From positions 5,162,371 through 5,226,370 of the forward strand of contig OY987239.1 in the NCBI GenBank assembly GCA_963920705.1: DNA of 64,000 bases. The letters are read 5' to 3'. The notes under the pieces are model-generated. The model was not told the DNA's origin. It searched no databases and saw nothing but the letters and a program-made list of their open reading frames with translations. A program made the position numbers and the translations under genes. Position 1 is the stretch's first letter. Each line of letters opens with the position of its first letter. The stretch comes from Odiellus spinosus (taxonomy: Eukaryota > Arthropoda > Arachnida > Opiliones > Phalangiidae). This document shows positions 1-12,100 of the stretch, piece by piece.

Positions 1-2
1 AC

Positions 3-812
3 CCACGCACTACTTGGGAACAATGGAAGGGAGCACTGAAGGGTGAATTTGAACGCTCTTCTCAAGCCATCTTCAACGAGCTGCTAGCTCATCAACAACT
101 TCCGGGAACCGATCCCGTCAAATATTATAGGGACACGATGACCCTGTGTTCACTGGCCAACCCAACTATGGCGGATTCTGAAAAAATAAATTATCTAATC
201 CGAGGCCTCCTGCCCGACCTTCGAGAAAAACTAATCCTGATGTGCCCCACCACGCAATCGGACTTTTTGAATAAATTACGGCTCGTCGCATCGCCTACTC
301 CGTCTCCCACTCCGAGTACCTCCAGTTCCACAGATGGAAAAATCTTGGAGCTTCTGACCGTTCTCGCCGCCCGACCCACCGCGTCCCCGCCACAGACGAT
401 TGCCCCGGCATTATATCAGAACACTGCCAGTGGAGAAGTCGACTCACTTCGTCGCGAAATCAAGGACCTACGCTACGAGATGGAGAATTTACGGACGTCC
501 CGCCGTCGGGATCCTAGTCCGACCGTCGTATCCTGTTACAAATGTGGTCGTAAAGATCACTACGCCTCGTACTGTCGCGAGGCTGCTCGACCCCAGGACA
601 ATCGCTACGACTCCAGCAACCGTACAAATTCCCCATACAGAGGACGATCATCGTACCGACAACAGACCGACTATACCTCCCGCAATAGAAGTCCTTCACC
701 ATTTGCCCAGAATCGTTCATCATCCGATTGGCGCCGCGGACGAAGTCCGTCTCCTCACCCGAACGCCTACACCCCGTCTGGGTCGGGAAACGACAATCGA
801 CGGTGGCAGTAG
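3..812 (+). CDS. gag: gag polyprotein, C-terminal part (capsid and nucleocapsid)
   Basis: The frame is already open at the window start, so the true start lies to the left. The first ~75 codons resemble a retrotransposon capsid (Trp-rich, then a LIRGLLPDLRE-type helix). A coiled-coil-like stretch (SLRREIKDLRYEMENL) follows, then one CCHC zinc knuckle, CYKCGRKDHYASYC (C-x2-C-x4-H-x4-C), at about nt 534-575. The tail is rich in Arg, Ser and Pro, as expected of an RNA-binding nucleocapsid. The ORF ends at TAG 810-812. It overlaps the pol frame, which starts no later than 728 and lies in another frame, so pol is probably made by frameshifting. I saw no disabling change in the visible part. Confidence 0.85.
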   Translation, partial: PRTTWEQWKGALKGEFERSSQAIFNELLAHQQLPGTDPVKYYRDTMTLCSLANPTMADSEKINYLIRGLLPDLREKLILMCPTTQSDFLNKLRLVASPTPSPTPSTSSSTDGKILELLTVLAARPTASPPQTIAPALYQNTASGEVDSLRREIKDLRYEMENLRTSRRRDPSPTVVSCYKCGRKDHYASYCREAARPQDNRYDSSNRTNSPYRGRSSYRQQTDYTSRNRSPSPFAQNRSSSDWRRGRSPSPHPNAYTPSGSGNDNRRWQ

Positions 813-3800
813 GAGGACCCTCGCCGTCCGACCCTCCATATCCGCTCCTCCTCAGTCCATCCCACAAATTAGTCTCACTACCTGCCACCCTATTCAACCG
901 ACCAGTCAACCTTATCATCGACTCAGGCAGCTCGAAAAACATCATCAACCACACGCTAGTTCAAGCTCTACAACTGCCAATTCACTCCGCAGGAACGATT
1001 CGCTTACGGGTCGCTGACGGATCGCTCATATCACCAGTCGGAGCTACCCATCTGGTGTTACAAATCGGCCAACACACGTACAGAATCGACGCTCTGATCA
1101 TTGACAACTTCGAGTACGAGATTCTCCTAGGACTGGAATTTTGCAACGAGCACGAAGTGGAAATCAGTTTCAAAACCCGGTCAATCGCCATCAGAGAAGA
1201 TTGCTTTCCACTTCCGGATATACTCTTCGACCACTCACATCTTGTACGAAACACCTCCGACGTCACGATCCCGGCTTCATCCGAAATCGCTTTAGAAGTA
1301 TCCGCCTCGCCAGCTTCCGGTACACTTATGATTGAACCGCTCTCAACAACAACACAACGTTTTGGCATACTTGTATGCAAAACGGTCACTACATTCCATA
1401 ACGACCGCGCCTTCATTAGGGTAGCCAACCCGCACCATCGACCAGTCATTTTGCCCAGCGGCGCCTCACTTGCACGAGCCCACGCCATCATAGAAATCAA
1501 CTTCCTCGACACCGCAGCCCATAGCACCGGGCCACCTCTTCTTCCCACCGACTTGGACCTCGGGGAACAGCTCTCGACCAGCCAGAAAGGTCAATTACAA
1601 AATCTTTTGTTACGACATGCCGATGTCTTTTCTCGGCATGAAGGTGATCTTGGACGAACCTCGTTAATAAAACATCAAATTGATACCGGCGACTCAGCCC
1701 CGGCACGCTCCCACCCATACCGGAAGTCGCTCAGGGAAAGAGAAGCCCTGAAGATCGAGGTCGACAAACTCCTAGCACAGGGTACCATTCAAGAATCATG
1801 CAGCCCTTGGGCCGCACCCGTTATCCTAATTAAAAAGCGCGACGGAACCTGGCGATTTTGTGTCGATTGGCGCAAGCTGAACGCCGTGACTAAAAAAGAT
1901 GTTCACCCACTCCCAAGAATCGATGACACCTTAGACCGCCTCGCAGGATCCACACTGTTCACAAGTTTGGATTTGGCTTCTGCTTACTTCCAGGTTGAGC
2001 TGGACGAATCCGCTAGAGAAAAAACGGCATTTGTGACCCCCGATGGTCAATACGAATTCACCGTATTAGGTATGGGACTGTGCAATGCACCGGCCACGTT
2101 CCAACGGCTAATGTATAAAACGTTGGGAAATTTGATGTGGAAGATCACAATGGCGTACCTAGACGACATCGTCATATTTTCCAGTTCATTTGACTCGCAC
2201 CTTCTCCACCTTGATCAAGTCCTAACGTGTCTCAGCACTGCCAAACTAAAAATCAAGCCTAGCAAATGCTCCTTTGCAAAACCACGCATCCGGTATCTGG
2301 GACACGTCGTCGACGGCCAAGGTATTTCGCCTGATCCCCGCAACCTGGATGCCGTGGCAAAATTCACCACTCCAAAGACGGTCAAACAAGTCCAACGATT
2401 CCTGGGTTTAGCCGGTTATTACCGCCGCTTTATTCACAACTTCGCTGGCGTCGCCAAACCACTGACTGAGCTTACGAAAAAAGACTGCCCGTTCCATTGG
2501 GATGCCGGGGCGGATCAAGCGTTCAACCACCTCCGGGAGTGTCTGGTCTCCGCACCCATTGTGTGTCACCCACAATGTTAGGAACCCTTCGAAATACACA
2601 CCGATGCCTCGGCATATGGAGTGTCCAGTATTCTTAAGCAGCGAATCAACAACCAGGAGCGAGTCATCGCCTACGCCAGTCGGCTGCTGAACTCAGCCGA
2701 GAGGTATTACAGTCCGACCGAACGGGAATGCTTAGCCATTGTCTTTGGGGCTGGTAAATTCCGCCCCTATATCTATGGTCGTCCGGTCACCGTCGTTACC
2801 GACCACCACGGACTATGCTGGCTCACCTCGGTCAAAAACCCTAACGGCCGATTAGCACGCTGGTCTCTTACGCTGCAGGAATATGATTTGACAATCCGGT
2901 ATAAAAGCGGCCGAAAGCACCTGGATGCCGACGCCCTTTCCCGAGCACCATTCGAAGCAGCTCCTGCACCCCACGACCTCCTTCACACCACCACCACGGA
3001 GGATAATCTGGACCTCACTCAATTCGACATTCACTCCTTGCAACGACACGATAAGTTTATGGCCTCACTCATCAATTTCCTGGAAACTCAACCTCTGAAA
3101 GCACCGAAACCACTTGTCAAGACAGCCCGCTGTTTTGAACTGATAAAAGGCCTGCTCTTTCGCCGCATTCGTACCGAGGAGGGTCTAAAATCCGTTTTAG
3201 TGGTTCCCAGAGAAATAAGGAATGCTATCATGTTCGCTCTACACGATGACATCACAGCCGGTCATCTCGGCCTCAACCGTACCTGGCAACGTGTGCGCAA
3301 CCGCTTCTTCTGGCCTAAAATGTTGGCTCAAGTTACAAACTATGTTCAATCCTGCGCGCCATGCCAACGACAAAAAATTTATCCGGGCAAGCCAGCTGGT
3401 CTCCTTCAACCCATCCCACCCACGACAAAACCATTCGAACGAGTCGGTTTAGACAAATTAGGCCCATTTCCCCAAACTCATGACGGTAACGTACACATCG
3501 TTGTGTGCACTGACTATTGCACGCGTATGGTGGTGGCCAAAGCCATTCCCAGAGGAACAGCCGAGGAAGTTGCGAAGTTCTTCACAAAAGACGTGATATT
3601 GCAGTATGGCGCCCCAAAGGACTTAATTACAGACCGTGGCACAGAAAACGTGAACAACCTGATGTCTGAAGTAAATAAGCTTTTCACCGTTAATCACAAG
3701 AGAACTACCGCTTACCACCCAAGGACGAACGGCTGGTGGAACGTTTTAATAAAACCATCGCTGATATGCTAGCGCAGTATGTGGCCGGCAACCACCGTGA

Positions 3801-4491
3801 CTGGGACCGATTTCTGCCTTTCCTCGTTTTCGCTTACAACACCTCGCTCCACGCTGTCACCGGCTATACGCCATTTTATCTGTTACACGGCTACGAGGCA
3901 GATCTCCGATTGGACGCCGCCCTTAACCTCCCTTCCTCCAACCTGAAGACTAACTTCGGCTTTGAAAACATTTTGTATGCTGAACGGGCACGCTCTCTGG
4001 CCGCCGAGCGCCACGCCATTGCACAGTCTAAAGACAAGGAGCGTTTCGACCTACGCCGCCGAGAAGCTCACTACCAGGAGGGCGATCTAGTGTTTCTAAA
4101 AATTCCCCGCCGAATCCCCGGTCTCGCAGAAAAACTTTTACGCCAATACGCCGGGCCGTATCAAATTCTGCGCCAAACCGCCGAAAATAATTTCGAAATC
4201 CGTTCATCGGAGGGAGGAAGGACGGATATAGTTTCCGTGGAAAGGCTCAAACCCTACATCAACCGTAAGAAATTTTCCGACGCAATTCGGCGAGTTCGAT
4301 TCCAGGAAAATTCCACAGTTCACGAGTTCTTTACCGGGGATGCTCCAACACCCGGGTTATCCCGTGCCAACGCCGGCTCGCTATCAGCTCCTCCACAGGG
4401 GGTCGATCCCCCCTCTTCACCCCAGGGGGCAACTCGTCGGTCCACTCGCTACCGCTCTAAACCGGATTGGTTTACCCCTGGTCAACAATAA
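728..4491 (+). pseudogene. pol: pol polyprotein (protease, RT, RNase H, integrase), interrupted
   Basis: Domains in order are: aspartic protease with DSGSS at about nt 920; reverse transcriptase with SLDLASAYFQ and the YLDD catalytic box near 2157-2168; RNase H with HTDAS and VVTDHHG motifs and the ADALSR tail near 2930; and integrase with an HHCC zinc module (GHLGLN to CAPCQRQ, about 3256-3370), a TDYCTR aspartate, an ITDRG aspartate and an ERFNK glutamate region near 3740. A GPY/F-like module (QYAGPYQIL) follows near 4145. Two breaks are visible. A TAG at 2579-2581 interrupts the frame between RT and RNase H. A change from frame 2 to frame 1 lies at about 3733-3736, inside the integrase catalytic core just before its glutamate, where the sequence looks one base short. 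Everything else reads cleanly, so the damage is probably recent. Confidence 0.9.
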
Positions 4492-4594
4492 CTGTCTTTC
4501 TCTTCTTTTAAAAGGGTAGAATACACTGTGCATCGTCAGAAACGGTCATTTTCACTTCCAAATTCGTCTCGCGCACAACGTATACTTTTTCAGC

Positions 4595-5137
4595 ATGAAG
4601 CCTTCTGCTCAACGCCGGCGGAAAATCTACACCGCGCATATCAAGCAACTTCGCATCGAAGCTCCTCTCAACCCACGCGTTTTGGGACGCATCGAAAAAC
4701 AACAACGTCGGGATCTACGTCGAGAACACCGCCGCCTGAATGCACAGCTATCGCCGCCAAGTGACGCCCAACTTGCCGTGACCACTCCACTCTATTCCAC
4801 CACTGAAGCCTCTACAACCGCGCCAGTGGAATCTATTACAACCAACGACTACATCACCGACTACATAGATGACGACGACGATCTCCTCCGTCCAAGCCCC
4901 ACGGATCGCCGGGACGGCTCTTTTTTCAACGGGGAGCTGTCGGGCCCATCGAAGGAAACAGACGGACAGCCACACCGGCAAAATAAGGATACCGCAAACA
5001 TAGACTCGCGCCCCCAGCCCGCAATGGAGCGACCTCGCACCCCCCATCACGGTCAGCCAGGGGGTATAAAAGGCCGCGCTCGTGCCGGACAAGGGACTCT
5101 CTCTTCGGAGCTCTTAGTGGGAACATTAAAGCTTTAA
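4595..5137 (+). CDS. third ORF of gypsy element 1, unknown function
   Basis: A 180-codon frame follows pol after ~100 bases and runs into the 3' LTR, ending at 5137. Its first 50 residues are very basic (KPSAQRRRK, RRDLRREHRR). The rest is Ser/Thr/Pro-rich with an acidic patch (DDDDD), and the part after 4938 lies in the LTR. There is no signal peptide or hydrophobic segment, so nothing supports an envelope protein. It may be a real accessory ORF or simply an open frame in GC-rich DNA; codon conservation among copies of this family would decide. Confidence 0.35.
   Translation: MKPSAQRRRKIYTAHIKQLRIEAPLNPRVLGRIEKQQRRDLRREHRRLNAQLSPPSDAQLAVTTPLYSTTEASTTAPVESITTNDYITDYIDDDDDLLRPSPTDRRDGSFFNGELSGPSKETDGQPHRQNKDTANIDSRPQPAMERPRTPHHGQPGGIKGRARAGQGTLSSELLVGTLKL
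5065..5072 (+). promoter_or_regulatory. TATA box of the gypsy-1 LTR
   Basis: TATAAAAG lies 127 bp into the LTR in GC-rich DNA, where a retrotransposon promoter is expected. Transcription would start about 25-30 bases downstream, near 5095-5100. This is inferred from spacing. Confidence 0.6.
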
Positions 5138-5297
5138 AAGCTAAGCCTACTTAGAGCTAACAACCTGGGACGACAATTAGCTGAAAAGCTAGCCCCGGGA
5201 AGTTACCGCTCGCCGGAGAACTTAGCGCCGTCGTTACCGTTTCCTTATATGCGCGTTTATTAAAGTGTGAAATATTTGCTATTGTAATTCTCATGCT

Positions 5298-5303
5298 AAT
5301 AAA
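5298..5303 (+). promoter_or_regulatory. polyadenylation signal of the gypsy-1 LTR
   Basis: AATAAA lies 47 bp before the LTR end, downstream of the TATA box in the order U3-R-U5, consistent with poly(A) addition in R. Confidence 0.5.
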
Positions 5304-5489
5304 ACATAACTAGTTTCGTACTACCTAAACTTGTATTTCTTATACCGACAATAGGATAGGCGAACTGGAAATTGATGTCGACGAGTTAAATAAAAGGCCA
5401 CATACTTCTGGTCTCCTGAGTTATGATCTCTTGCTTTAAAGAATTGTTTCGCTTTCCATGCCCATTTTTTGTCTATATTATAAATTTAA

Positions 5490-6502
5490 TCCCTAGATCT
5501 GTCTAACCCGTCCCTCTTGTAATATTTTAGGTAAGGCTAGGCTAGTTAGTCCCTTGCGCATACCTCCAACTAGGTAATCCCTCGAGCTACCCCGTCCATC
5601 TGGTAATCTTTAAGGTAAGGTTAGGTTAGTTAATCCCTCTAATTAGCCAATCCATCCAACTAGTTAATCCTTAGCTCGGGCTTTATGTAATATTTTAGGT
5701 AAGGCTAGGTTAGGTTACTTAATTTCTCGAATTAGCCCATCCTTCCAACTAGTGAATTCCTCGGGTTGCCCATTCCATCATGTAATATTTAAGGTTAAAT
5801 TAGGTTAATTAAACCCTGGAAATAGCCCATCCCTTCTACTAGGTAAGACCTAGCTCTATCTAACCCGTTCCTCTTGTAATATTTTAAGTAAGGCTAGGTT
5901 GGTTAGTCCCTCGCCCATACCTCCAAATAGGTAATCCCTCGAGCTACCCCATCTGGTAATCTTTAAGGTAAGGTTAGGTTAGTTAATCCCTGTACTTAGC
6001 CAATCCATCCAACTAGTTAATCCTTAGCTCGGGCTTTATGTAATATTTTAGGTAAGGCTAGGTTAGGTTACTTAATGCCTCGAATTAGCCCAACTTTCCA
6101 ACTAGTGAATCCCTCGGGTTGCCCATTCCATCACGTAATCTTTAAGGTTAAATTAGGTTAATTAAACCCTGGAAATAGCCCATCCCTTCTACTAGGTAAT
6201 ACCTAGCTCGATCTAACCCGTTCCTCTTGTAATATTTTAGGTAAGGCTAGGTTAGTTAGTCCTACGCCCATACCTCCAACTAGTTAATCCCTCGAGCTAC
6301 CCCGTCCATCTGGTAATCTTTAAGGTAAGGTTAGGTTAGTTAATACCTCTAATTAGCCAATCCATCCAACTAGTTAATCCTTAGCTCGGGCATTATGTAA
6401 TATTTTAGGTAAGGCTAGGTTAGGTTACTTAATTCCTCGAATTAGCCCATCCTTCCAACTAGTGAATCCCTCGGGTTGCCCATTCCATCATGTAATCTTT
6501 AA
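5490..6502 (+). repeat. higher-order satellite, ~355-bp unit of four TTAGG-like modules
   Basis: Phrases such as TAATATTTTAGGTAAGGC recur near 5518, 5875 and 6226, and a variant recurs near 5689, 6039 and 6397. This gives a ~350-358-bp period made of four ~85-90-bp modules, each holding a TAGGTTAGGTT-like core and a CCAACTAGTTAATCC-like tail. The modules differ more from each other than successive 355-bp units do, which is the hallmark of a higher-order repeat. No coding potential is seen. Confidence 0.75.
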
Positions 6503-6507
6503 GGTTA

Positions 6508-6753
6508 TGTAGTGTATATAAAAAAGTGTGTAAATAGTTTTTTATATCTGATCTAAATAGACCAGAGATAAGATAAAACGTCTGGTATATAAGAAGGTCA
6601 AAACACAAATGTAACCAGTTAGATTCTGACCGCGAAATTGTAATGTATCCAGTTAACCGTGTACGACGTGTTATAATCTTTTAAGTATAACCAATAAATA
6701 ATTTTAGTTATGTCAATGTCGGTTTAATATAGATACCACAAACAAACATAACA
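6508..6753 (+). repeat. 5' LTR of gypsy element 2
   Basis: 246 bp, TG...CA ends. It matches the split 3' LTR nearly base for base, with only scattered differences, so insertion was relatively recent despite the degenerate interior. Confidence 0.85.
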
Positions 6754-6901
6754 AATGGCGACGGGATTTACGAAATTTTAAAATAAAACGGTAACTGTGC
6801 GATTTCAAGAAGGGAAGAGACGTACTCAGAGAGGAAATCCAAATACGAATCAACGCTGTTCCAATAATATCAGAGAGAACACCAGCTTGAACACAAACAA
6901 C

Positions 6902-7806
6902 ATGGCAAACTCCAGGATATTCGACGCCTTCGATGAACAAGTGGAACCTTGAACCATCTACATTGAAAGGCTGGAACTATATTTCGAAACTACGGAAATA
7001 GCGACTGACGTAAAGAAGAGGGCACATCTACTAACGTGTGCGGGATCTGCAGTTTATAAAACTCTAAGAAGTATGTTGAATCCAGTCAAACCTTCCGATG
7101 CAATTTATAAGACGATCATCGAGACTCCGACCAAATTCTACAACCCCATCCCGTTGGAGATTGCTGAAAGAGAAAAATTCTATAACCGATCACGTCACCC
7201 AGGAGAATCTATCGCAACTTAATTCTCCGAAATGAGGAAGATGAGCGAATTCTGCAAATTTACGGACATGACATCCATGATACGAGACCACTTAGTCCTC
7301 GGCGTCAATAACAAAGAAATCTACGATCGACTGATCAACATAAAGGATATAACCTTGGAATCAGCGACAACAATGGCACTTATGATGTTAACAGCGGCAC
7401 GTTATTCCAGAGAACTAAAGCTTCATTCCAATGGAACGAATTCGACTACTGTCAACGCGATACATCACGGCAAGAGTAAGCGTCGAGCAAAACCATCGCA
7501 ATCGTGGATTCAAGCGTCCACGTCACACCAGTCTACAAGTGATTCTGGTAATACGAATCAACGCCAATGTACACGCTGCGAAGGAACCACTCACTTACCT
7601 GCGAGCTGTCCATTCATTAACGCTACTTGCCTCAAATGCAGCAAGAAGGGCCATATAGCCAAAGCCTGTTTTTCGGAGAAATACAAATCCAAGCAACAGC
7701 GTCACGCAACGCATCAGATCACTTATTCTTCAGGACAACAACAGGAACAACGAAATTATGTTGACAAGACCTTGAAGAACATCATGGTTACGAGGTTTTC
7801 CATCTG
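6902..7806 (+). pseudogene. gag: gag of gypsy element 2, two in-frame stops
   Basis: The frame starts ATG at 6902 (MANSRIFDAF). The protein is a capsid-like helical region followed by two CCHC knuckles, CTRCEGTTHLPASC and CLKCSKKGHIAKAC (both C-x2-C-x4-H-x4-C), near 7568-7670. In-frame stops lie at 6950-6952 (TGA) and 7220-7222 (TAA). The frame from 7232 to 7806 is open and holds both knuckles. The double-knuckle nucleocapsid and following protease are typical of Ty3/gypsy elements of the Mag-like kind, though I did not test the clade. Confidence 0.75.
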
Positions 7807-9040
7807 AAAAGCAAGGATTTATCGAAAGAGCTAGAAAAGCCACCGAATCCTACCGTCATATCGTGCGTCATCAATGGTAAACCTACCGAAATGGAATACG
7901 ACACTGGATCGGCTTATTCCATCATTCCAATGGATGTCCTCAAAACCATACCAAGAATGTGAGAAATAAAGCCATACAGAGACAGAAGACTCTTCGCATA
8001 CAATGGTGATTCAGTAGTCATTCACGGGCAAACGACTGTTCACGTAAACTTTCGTGGAAAGACGGCGAAATTACATCTGCTAATTTCAAGCGAAAGAAGC
8101 CCAACTAATCGCGGACGCGCTTGGATATACTGTCATTTTCGAATGAAAAATCCAGCATTGGAAGCTTTTCACGCTAACCACGTCGAGAGCACAGGAAATC
8201 ACGGCAGTAATGAGCAAACAAAAGTTATTCTCGGAAACTACGGGTTCCCTAAAGGATGTTAAAGTACATCTGTATACAAAACCTGGAATCAAACACCGAA
8301 CCATTACACCGTATCATCCAGCATCAATTGGTGTAGCTGAACGGAGCGTTCGATCTATGAAGACCACACTGAAAAAGATTTCCGGACAAATGACTGAAGA
8401 AACTGGCATGCTCGATCGCGGTTTGAACAATCACCGAAAGGGCACCATCGAACAACGTCCAGCCGGAATTCTGATGAATCCTAGACGAACTCCCATAACT
8501 TCCAGAAAACCACCAGCTGAATTCGGAAGAAATATTACCACAAGACTGGATTTGTTTCATCCCAGGAAGATAATCAAACAGAATGCGCCATCAAGTATAA
8601 ACAACGAAGAACCAACCTTCGGAATTGAAGACAACGTACACGCCAGAACTTACAGTCAGAACGAAAACCAACACTGTATTTCCGCGCAAGTCACAAAACA
8701 ACTGGGAAATATGATGTACGAAGTCGTCACCAAAAAAGGAATTATGCGCAAACACACAAACCAGTTACGAAAAGCTGCGAAGGAGATTAACAGCCCGACA
8801 GAATTCTTGGATGATCCAAATACACAAGATAACATAAATTTTGATTTCACAGAATACTCAACTCCTCAATTAGAAAATTCAGACGTGAAAAATCAATCTC
8901 AGCCAGTAATAGCAAACGCATCTGAGCCAATAGAACCATCAGACTCCACTACAAAATCCAGTCCTGCGAAAGTACCAGTGCCATCGATCCAAAGTGTCAC
9001 ACCCAATATAAAGTTAACCACCGATGCAGGATCGACCTAA
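7807..9040 (+). pseudogene. pol: protease remnant and integrase C-terminal part of gypsy element 2
   Basis: A retropepsin-like stretch with YDTGSAYSIIP lies near 7896-7930 and is followed by a TGA. After ~8200 the sequence resumes in the integrase C-terminal half: a TPYHPASIGVAERSVRSMK segment with the catalytic-glutamate context (about 8309-8365), then a post-integrase region ending at 9040. RT, RNase H and the first integrase half are missing, so an internal deletion is placed between about 8150 and 8210. This copy cannot move itself. Confidence 0.7.
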
Positions 9041-9133
9041 TCAAGCACTACTATAACAATTCCAATCAAGCGAACTTCTAGTAGAAATAAAAGAGTACCT
9101 GATAGACTTGGACTTAAAAAAAAAAAAGGATAT

Positions 9134-9148
9134 TATAGTGTATATAAA
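9134..9148 (+). repeat. first fragment of the split 3' LTR of gypsy element 2
   Basis: TATAGTGTATATAAA corresponds to the first 15 bases of the 5' LTR with one substitution at its second base. The remainder resumes after element A at 13248. Confidence 0.75.
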
Positions 9149-12100
9149 CAAGTTGGGAAACCAAAATAATACCTCCCCGACAACCACGTGATGTTAACTA
9201 ACCTAACCTTACCTAAAATATTAAAATTTATGGCATTTGTGGAAGACGAAGATTGAAAGCAAAAAAAAATAATATCTCAATTAAACACTAAATATATTAA
9301 ACCAATAATTCAGGTCGAAAATATACTTCTTATCAAGATAAATTTGAATGCAAAAGAATCAAACTTAATTCAAAATAAAATTTTGAGAACCAGAGTCAGA
9401 AAATTTTTTGCTGAATAATGAATTAATTTTAATATAAATGCGTATCGCGTAAAATAAGCAAGGTCAAGGTTCTTCTTATAAAACCATATAATAATTTTGA
9501 AGGCTCTAGAGTATTTGCAGACCAAGTAACGCCAATAGGCAAAATATTATATCACATTGAACCTATATGCATTTCTTCAGTATACCAACACAACCCTAAA
9601 TAATTCTCTACTTAAAACCAAACCTAACTAGAGAAAAAAAGGAAAATAAATAAGATATAACCACATAGATTTCAAGATAAATAATCCAGTCCATAATTCA
9701 GTATTAAAACAAAAAAATCAGAATTAAGACAACTGAAATTAGCAATCTTTGGTAATATGTAAAATAGCCCTTACACGAACAATTTAAGTAAAGCAAATTA
9801 TCAAACAAACGCCAAATAAGTCAATTAATTAAAATTAAAAATATTAATCTTACCACTACCAAATAACGGGCAGAAAACACAGACATCAAGATAACATTAG
9901 CAAAATAAATTTTCAACACCGGTAATCCTGAGAACTAGATTCTACAAAATCTTCTGGAATAATAAATTTATTTTAATCTAAAAAATATAAAATCTTAAAA
10001 AAATATATATACAAATAACATATTGATAAACCAATTAAAATTAGATGCGAAAAACATTTAATCTCGATATGAGATTAAATACACAAGGTCAAGGTTCTTC
10101 TTTTAAAACCATATCAGAATTTTGACGGTTGTAGAGTATTTGTAGACCAAGTAACGTGAAAAGGCAAAATGTTATATCAAATTGAACCTATACATGGCTT
10201 CAGTATACAACACAAGTTGTGAAACAAACGTTATTTTACGTGACTACACACTAGCTAAAACATCACCGAAAATAAACGACAGTAGGCATTAATAACTCTT
10301 TTACGAAAACAAAAAATTACTACAGAGAAAAATGAGTCAGAAAAAAAAAACCTTTTGATTTCCAAACTAATATTTCAGTCACAACTCAGTAATAAAAATT
10401 AGAGTTCAGGTCAATGAAAATATACCAAAAATGTCCAAACAAATAATAAACGCATCAAATAAATGATTCAAATTCAAAATTACTTCCTTACCAATAAATT
10501 GTATTCAAACGAATGAAACTTAATTTAAAATTTCAACGAGTCAAATCTCTAGAGAACAAACTTCGTCGAAGATTTCAAAAGAAATGAAACGATTTTACGT
10601 TCAATAAATTAAAATTTAGATAAGCAAGGTCAAGGTCCCTCAGTAAAATCATATCGGCGTTAAGAAAACTAGAGTATTTGTAGACCAAGTAACGTCATTA
10701 GGCAAAATATTTCATCAAAATCAAGTTATGACCTCGGTATCGTCATATAACCGTAAATAAACATATTCAATAAACAATTAACGAATAAGCTTTCCGCATA
10801 ACACGCTAAACTACGAACTGTGACGTACAATTTCGCTTTTTGGTGCTACACGACCTACAGATACCTTATAAGCCAACGTCTAAAAACACGTTTTTTGGTG
10901 ATAATGCTGTGAGTAAAGAATAGATGTTTCTCTTTTGGCCCTACCATAAATTTTTTATATATTTTTTTTCTGACAGGGCAGGCCTGAGTAAAAATATACC
11001 AAGTTGTGAAACAAACGTCATTTTACGTGACTCCACACTAGCTAAAATGTTACCGGAAATACACGACAGTAGGCATTAAAAGCCTGGTTCTATTATACTT
11101 AATTGGGATTAACATTAAATTCATGTATGAAAAAGTGTGAAACTAAAACTAGCAGTCATCACGAGATCCAATCACGTGATTCTTTTCCTCACTCTGTCTA
11201 CATTTCACTCTTGGGTCAACCATATCATACATGACTATTAAAACACGAGAAATTTCAATGTCAATCCGGTTTAAGAAAGTTCGACAATTGTTAATTGTGG
11301 CATGACTAAAGCCGGATTCACACAGACCTATTTTCACGGTCACGCGCGAGGGGCAATGGGCAAACCACTCTTGGAATCAGGTGTACAAACTAAATGGAAT
11401 CACGCGAATCGATTCGGAATCAGGAGAATCGATACGGAATCACGCGAATCGATTCGGAATCACGCGAATCGATTCGGAATCACGAGAATCGATACGGAAT
11501 CACGCGAATCGATACGGAATCACGCGAATCGATTCGGAATCACGCGAATCGATTCGGAATCACGAGAATCGATTCGGAATCACGCGAATCACGAATCAAT
11601 TCGGAATCACGCGAATTGATTCGGAATCACTGACAATCAAATGAATCTGGAATCAGGTGTACAAAATTTTTCTAGAGTGGTTTGCACCTCGCTCGCGCGT
11701 GCTAATGGTACTTCTATGAGTTCACGAGCGTGAAACGCGTAAAAACAGGTCTGTGTGTATCCGCGTTAACCTGGTTCGCTCTGCGCATGTACACAATTTC
11801 GCACGAAATACATTTGCGAAACGCGCGAAAATTATAAAAAAATTAATTTGAAAATCCGTGCCAGTAATTAAAACCAAATACGCCACTGTTTGCAAGTTTG
11901 CCAGAAGATTACGATATTTCCCCATACATGAAGCTGATTCTCCCAAGAATATCAAAAAAATCACATTGATATTTTCCATGCGTAAAGAGGTTTCCGACTT
12001 CAAATTTAGTGGTCTACACATACTCGCGTGCTGGCGAACTCGATTTTACACGTGTCACAAATACACTGGAAACCTACTCTACTTCTGTTCGAGGAGAGTT

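Larger units (their letters stand above)
1..5350 (+). mobile_element. Ty3/gypsy LTR retrotransposon 1, 5' part outside the window
   Basis: The element reads gag, protease, reverse transcriptase, RNase H, integrase, a third small ORF and a 3' LTR. This RT-RH-IN order, with a GPY/F-like module after the integrase, is the Ty3/gypsy arrangement. Its 5' LTR and the start of gag lie left of the window. The coding part is GC-richer than the surrounding DNA, and only two obvious disabling changes are visible in pol, so it is a fairly young copy. It sits next to the distal end of a TTAGG-like composite repeat: the sequence just after the LTR (ATAGGATA) matches the end of the inverted copy near 61325, so it probably inserted there. 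The target duplication cannot be checked without the 5' end. Confidence 0.93.
4938..5350 (+). repeat. 3' LTR of gypsy element 1
   Basis: The LTR starts TGTCGG and ends CCGACA, a perfect 6-bp terminal inverted repeat with the canonical TG...CA ends. It is 413 bp long. It follows a short purine-rich run (ACGGGGAG) that could be the polypurine tract. It contains a TATA box and a polyadenylation signal. Confidence 0.85.

Noticed and set aside
4595-5137. Envelope gene of gypsy element 1
   Set aside because: No signal peptide, membrane segment or cysteine pattern. The frame is basic, then low-complexity, and runs into the LTR.
9130-9148. A separate short solo LTR at the end of gypsy element 2
   Set aside because: It joins in register with 13248-13476 once element A is removed, so it is the first piece of the split 3' LTR.
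11302-11644. Three overlapping open frames across the 20-bp repeats (also near 23526-23917 and 53856-54276)
   Set aside because: They follow from a stop-free 20-bp unit whose length is not a multiple of three; frames and lengths track unit number, not protein conservation.
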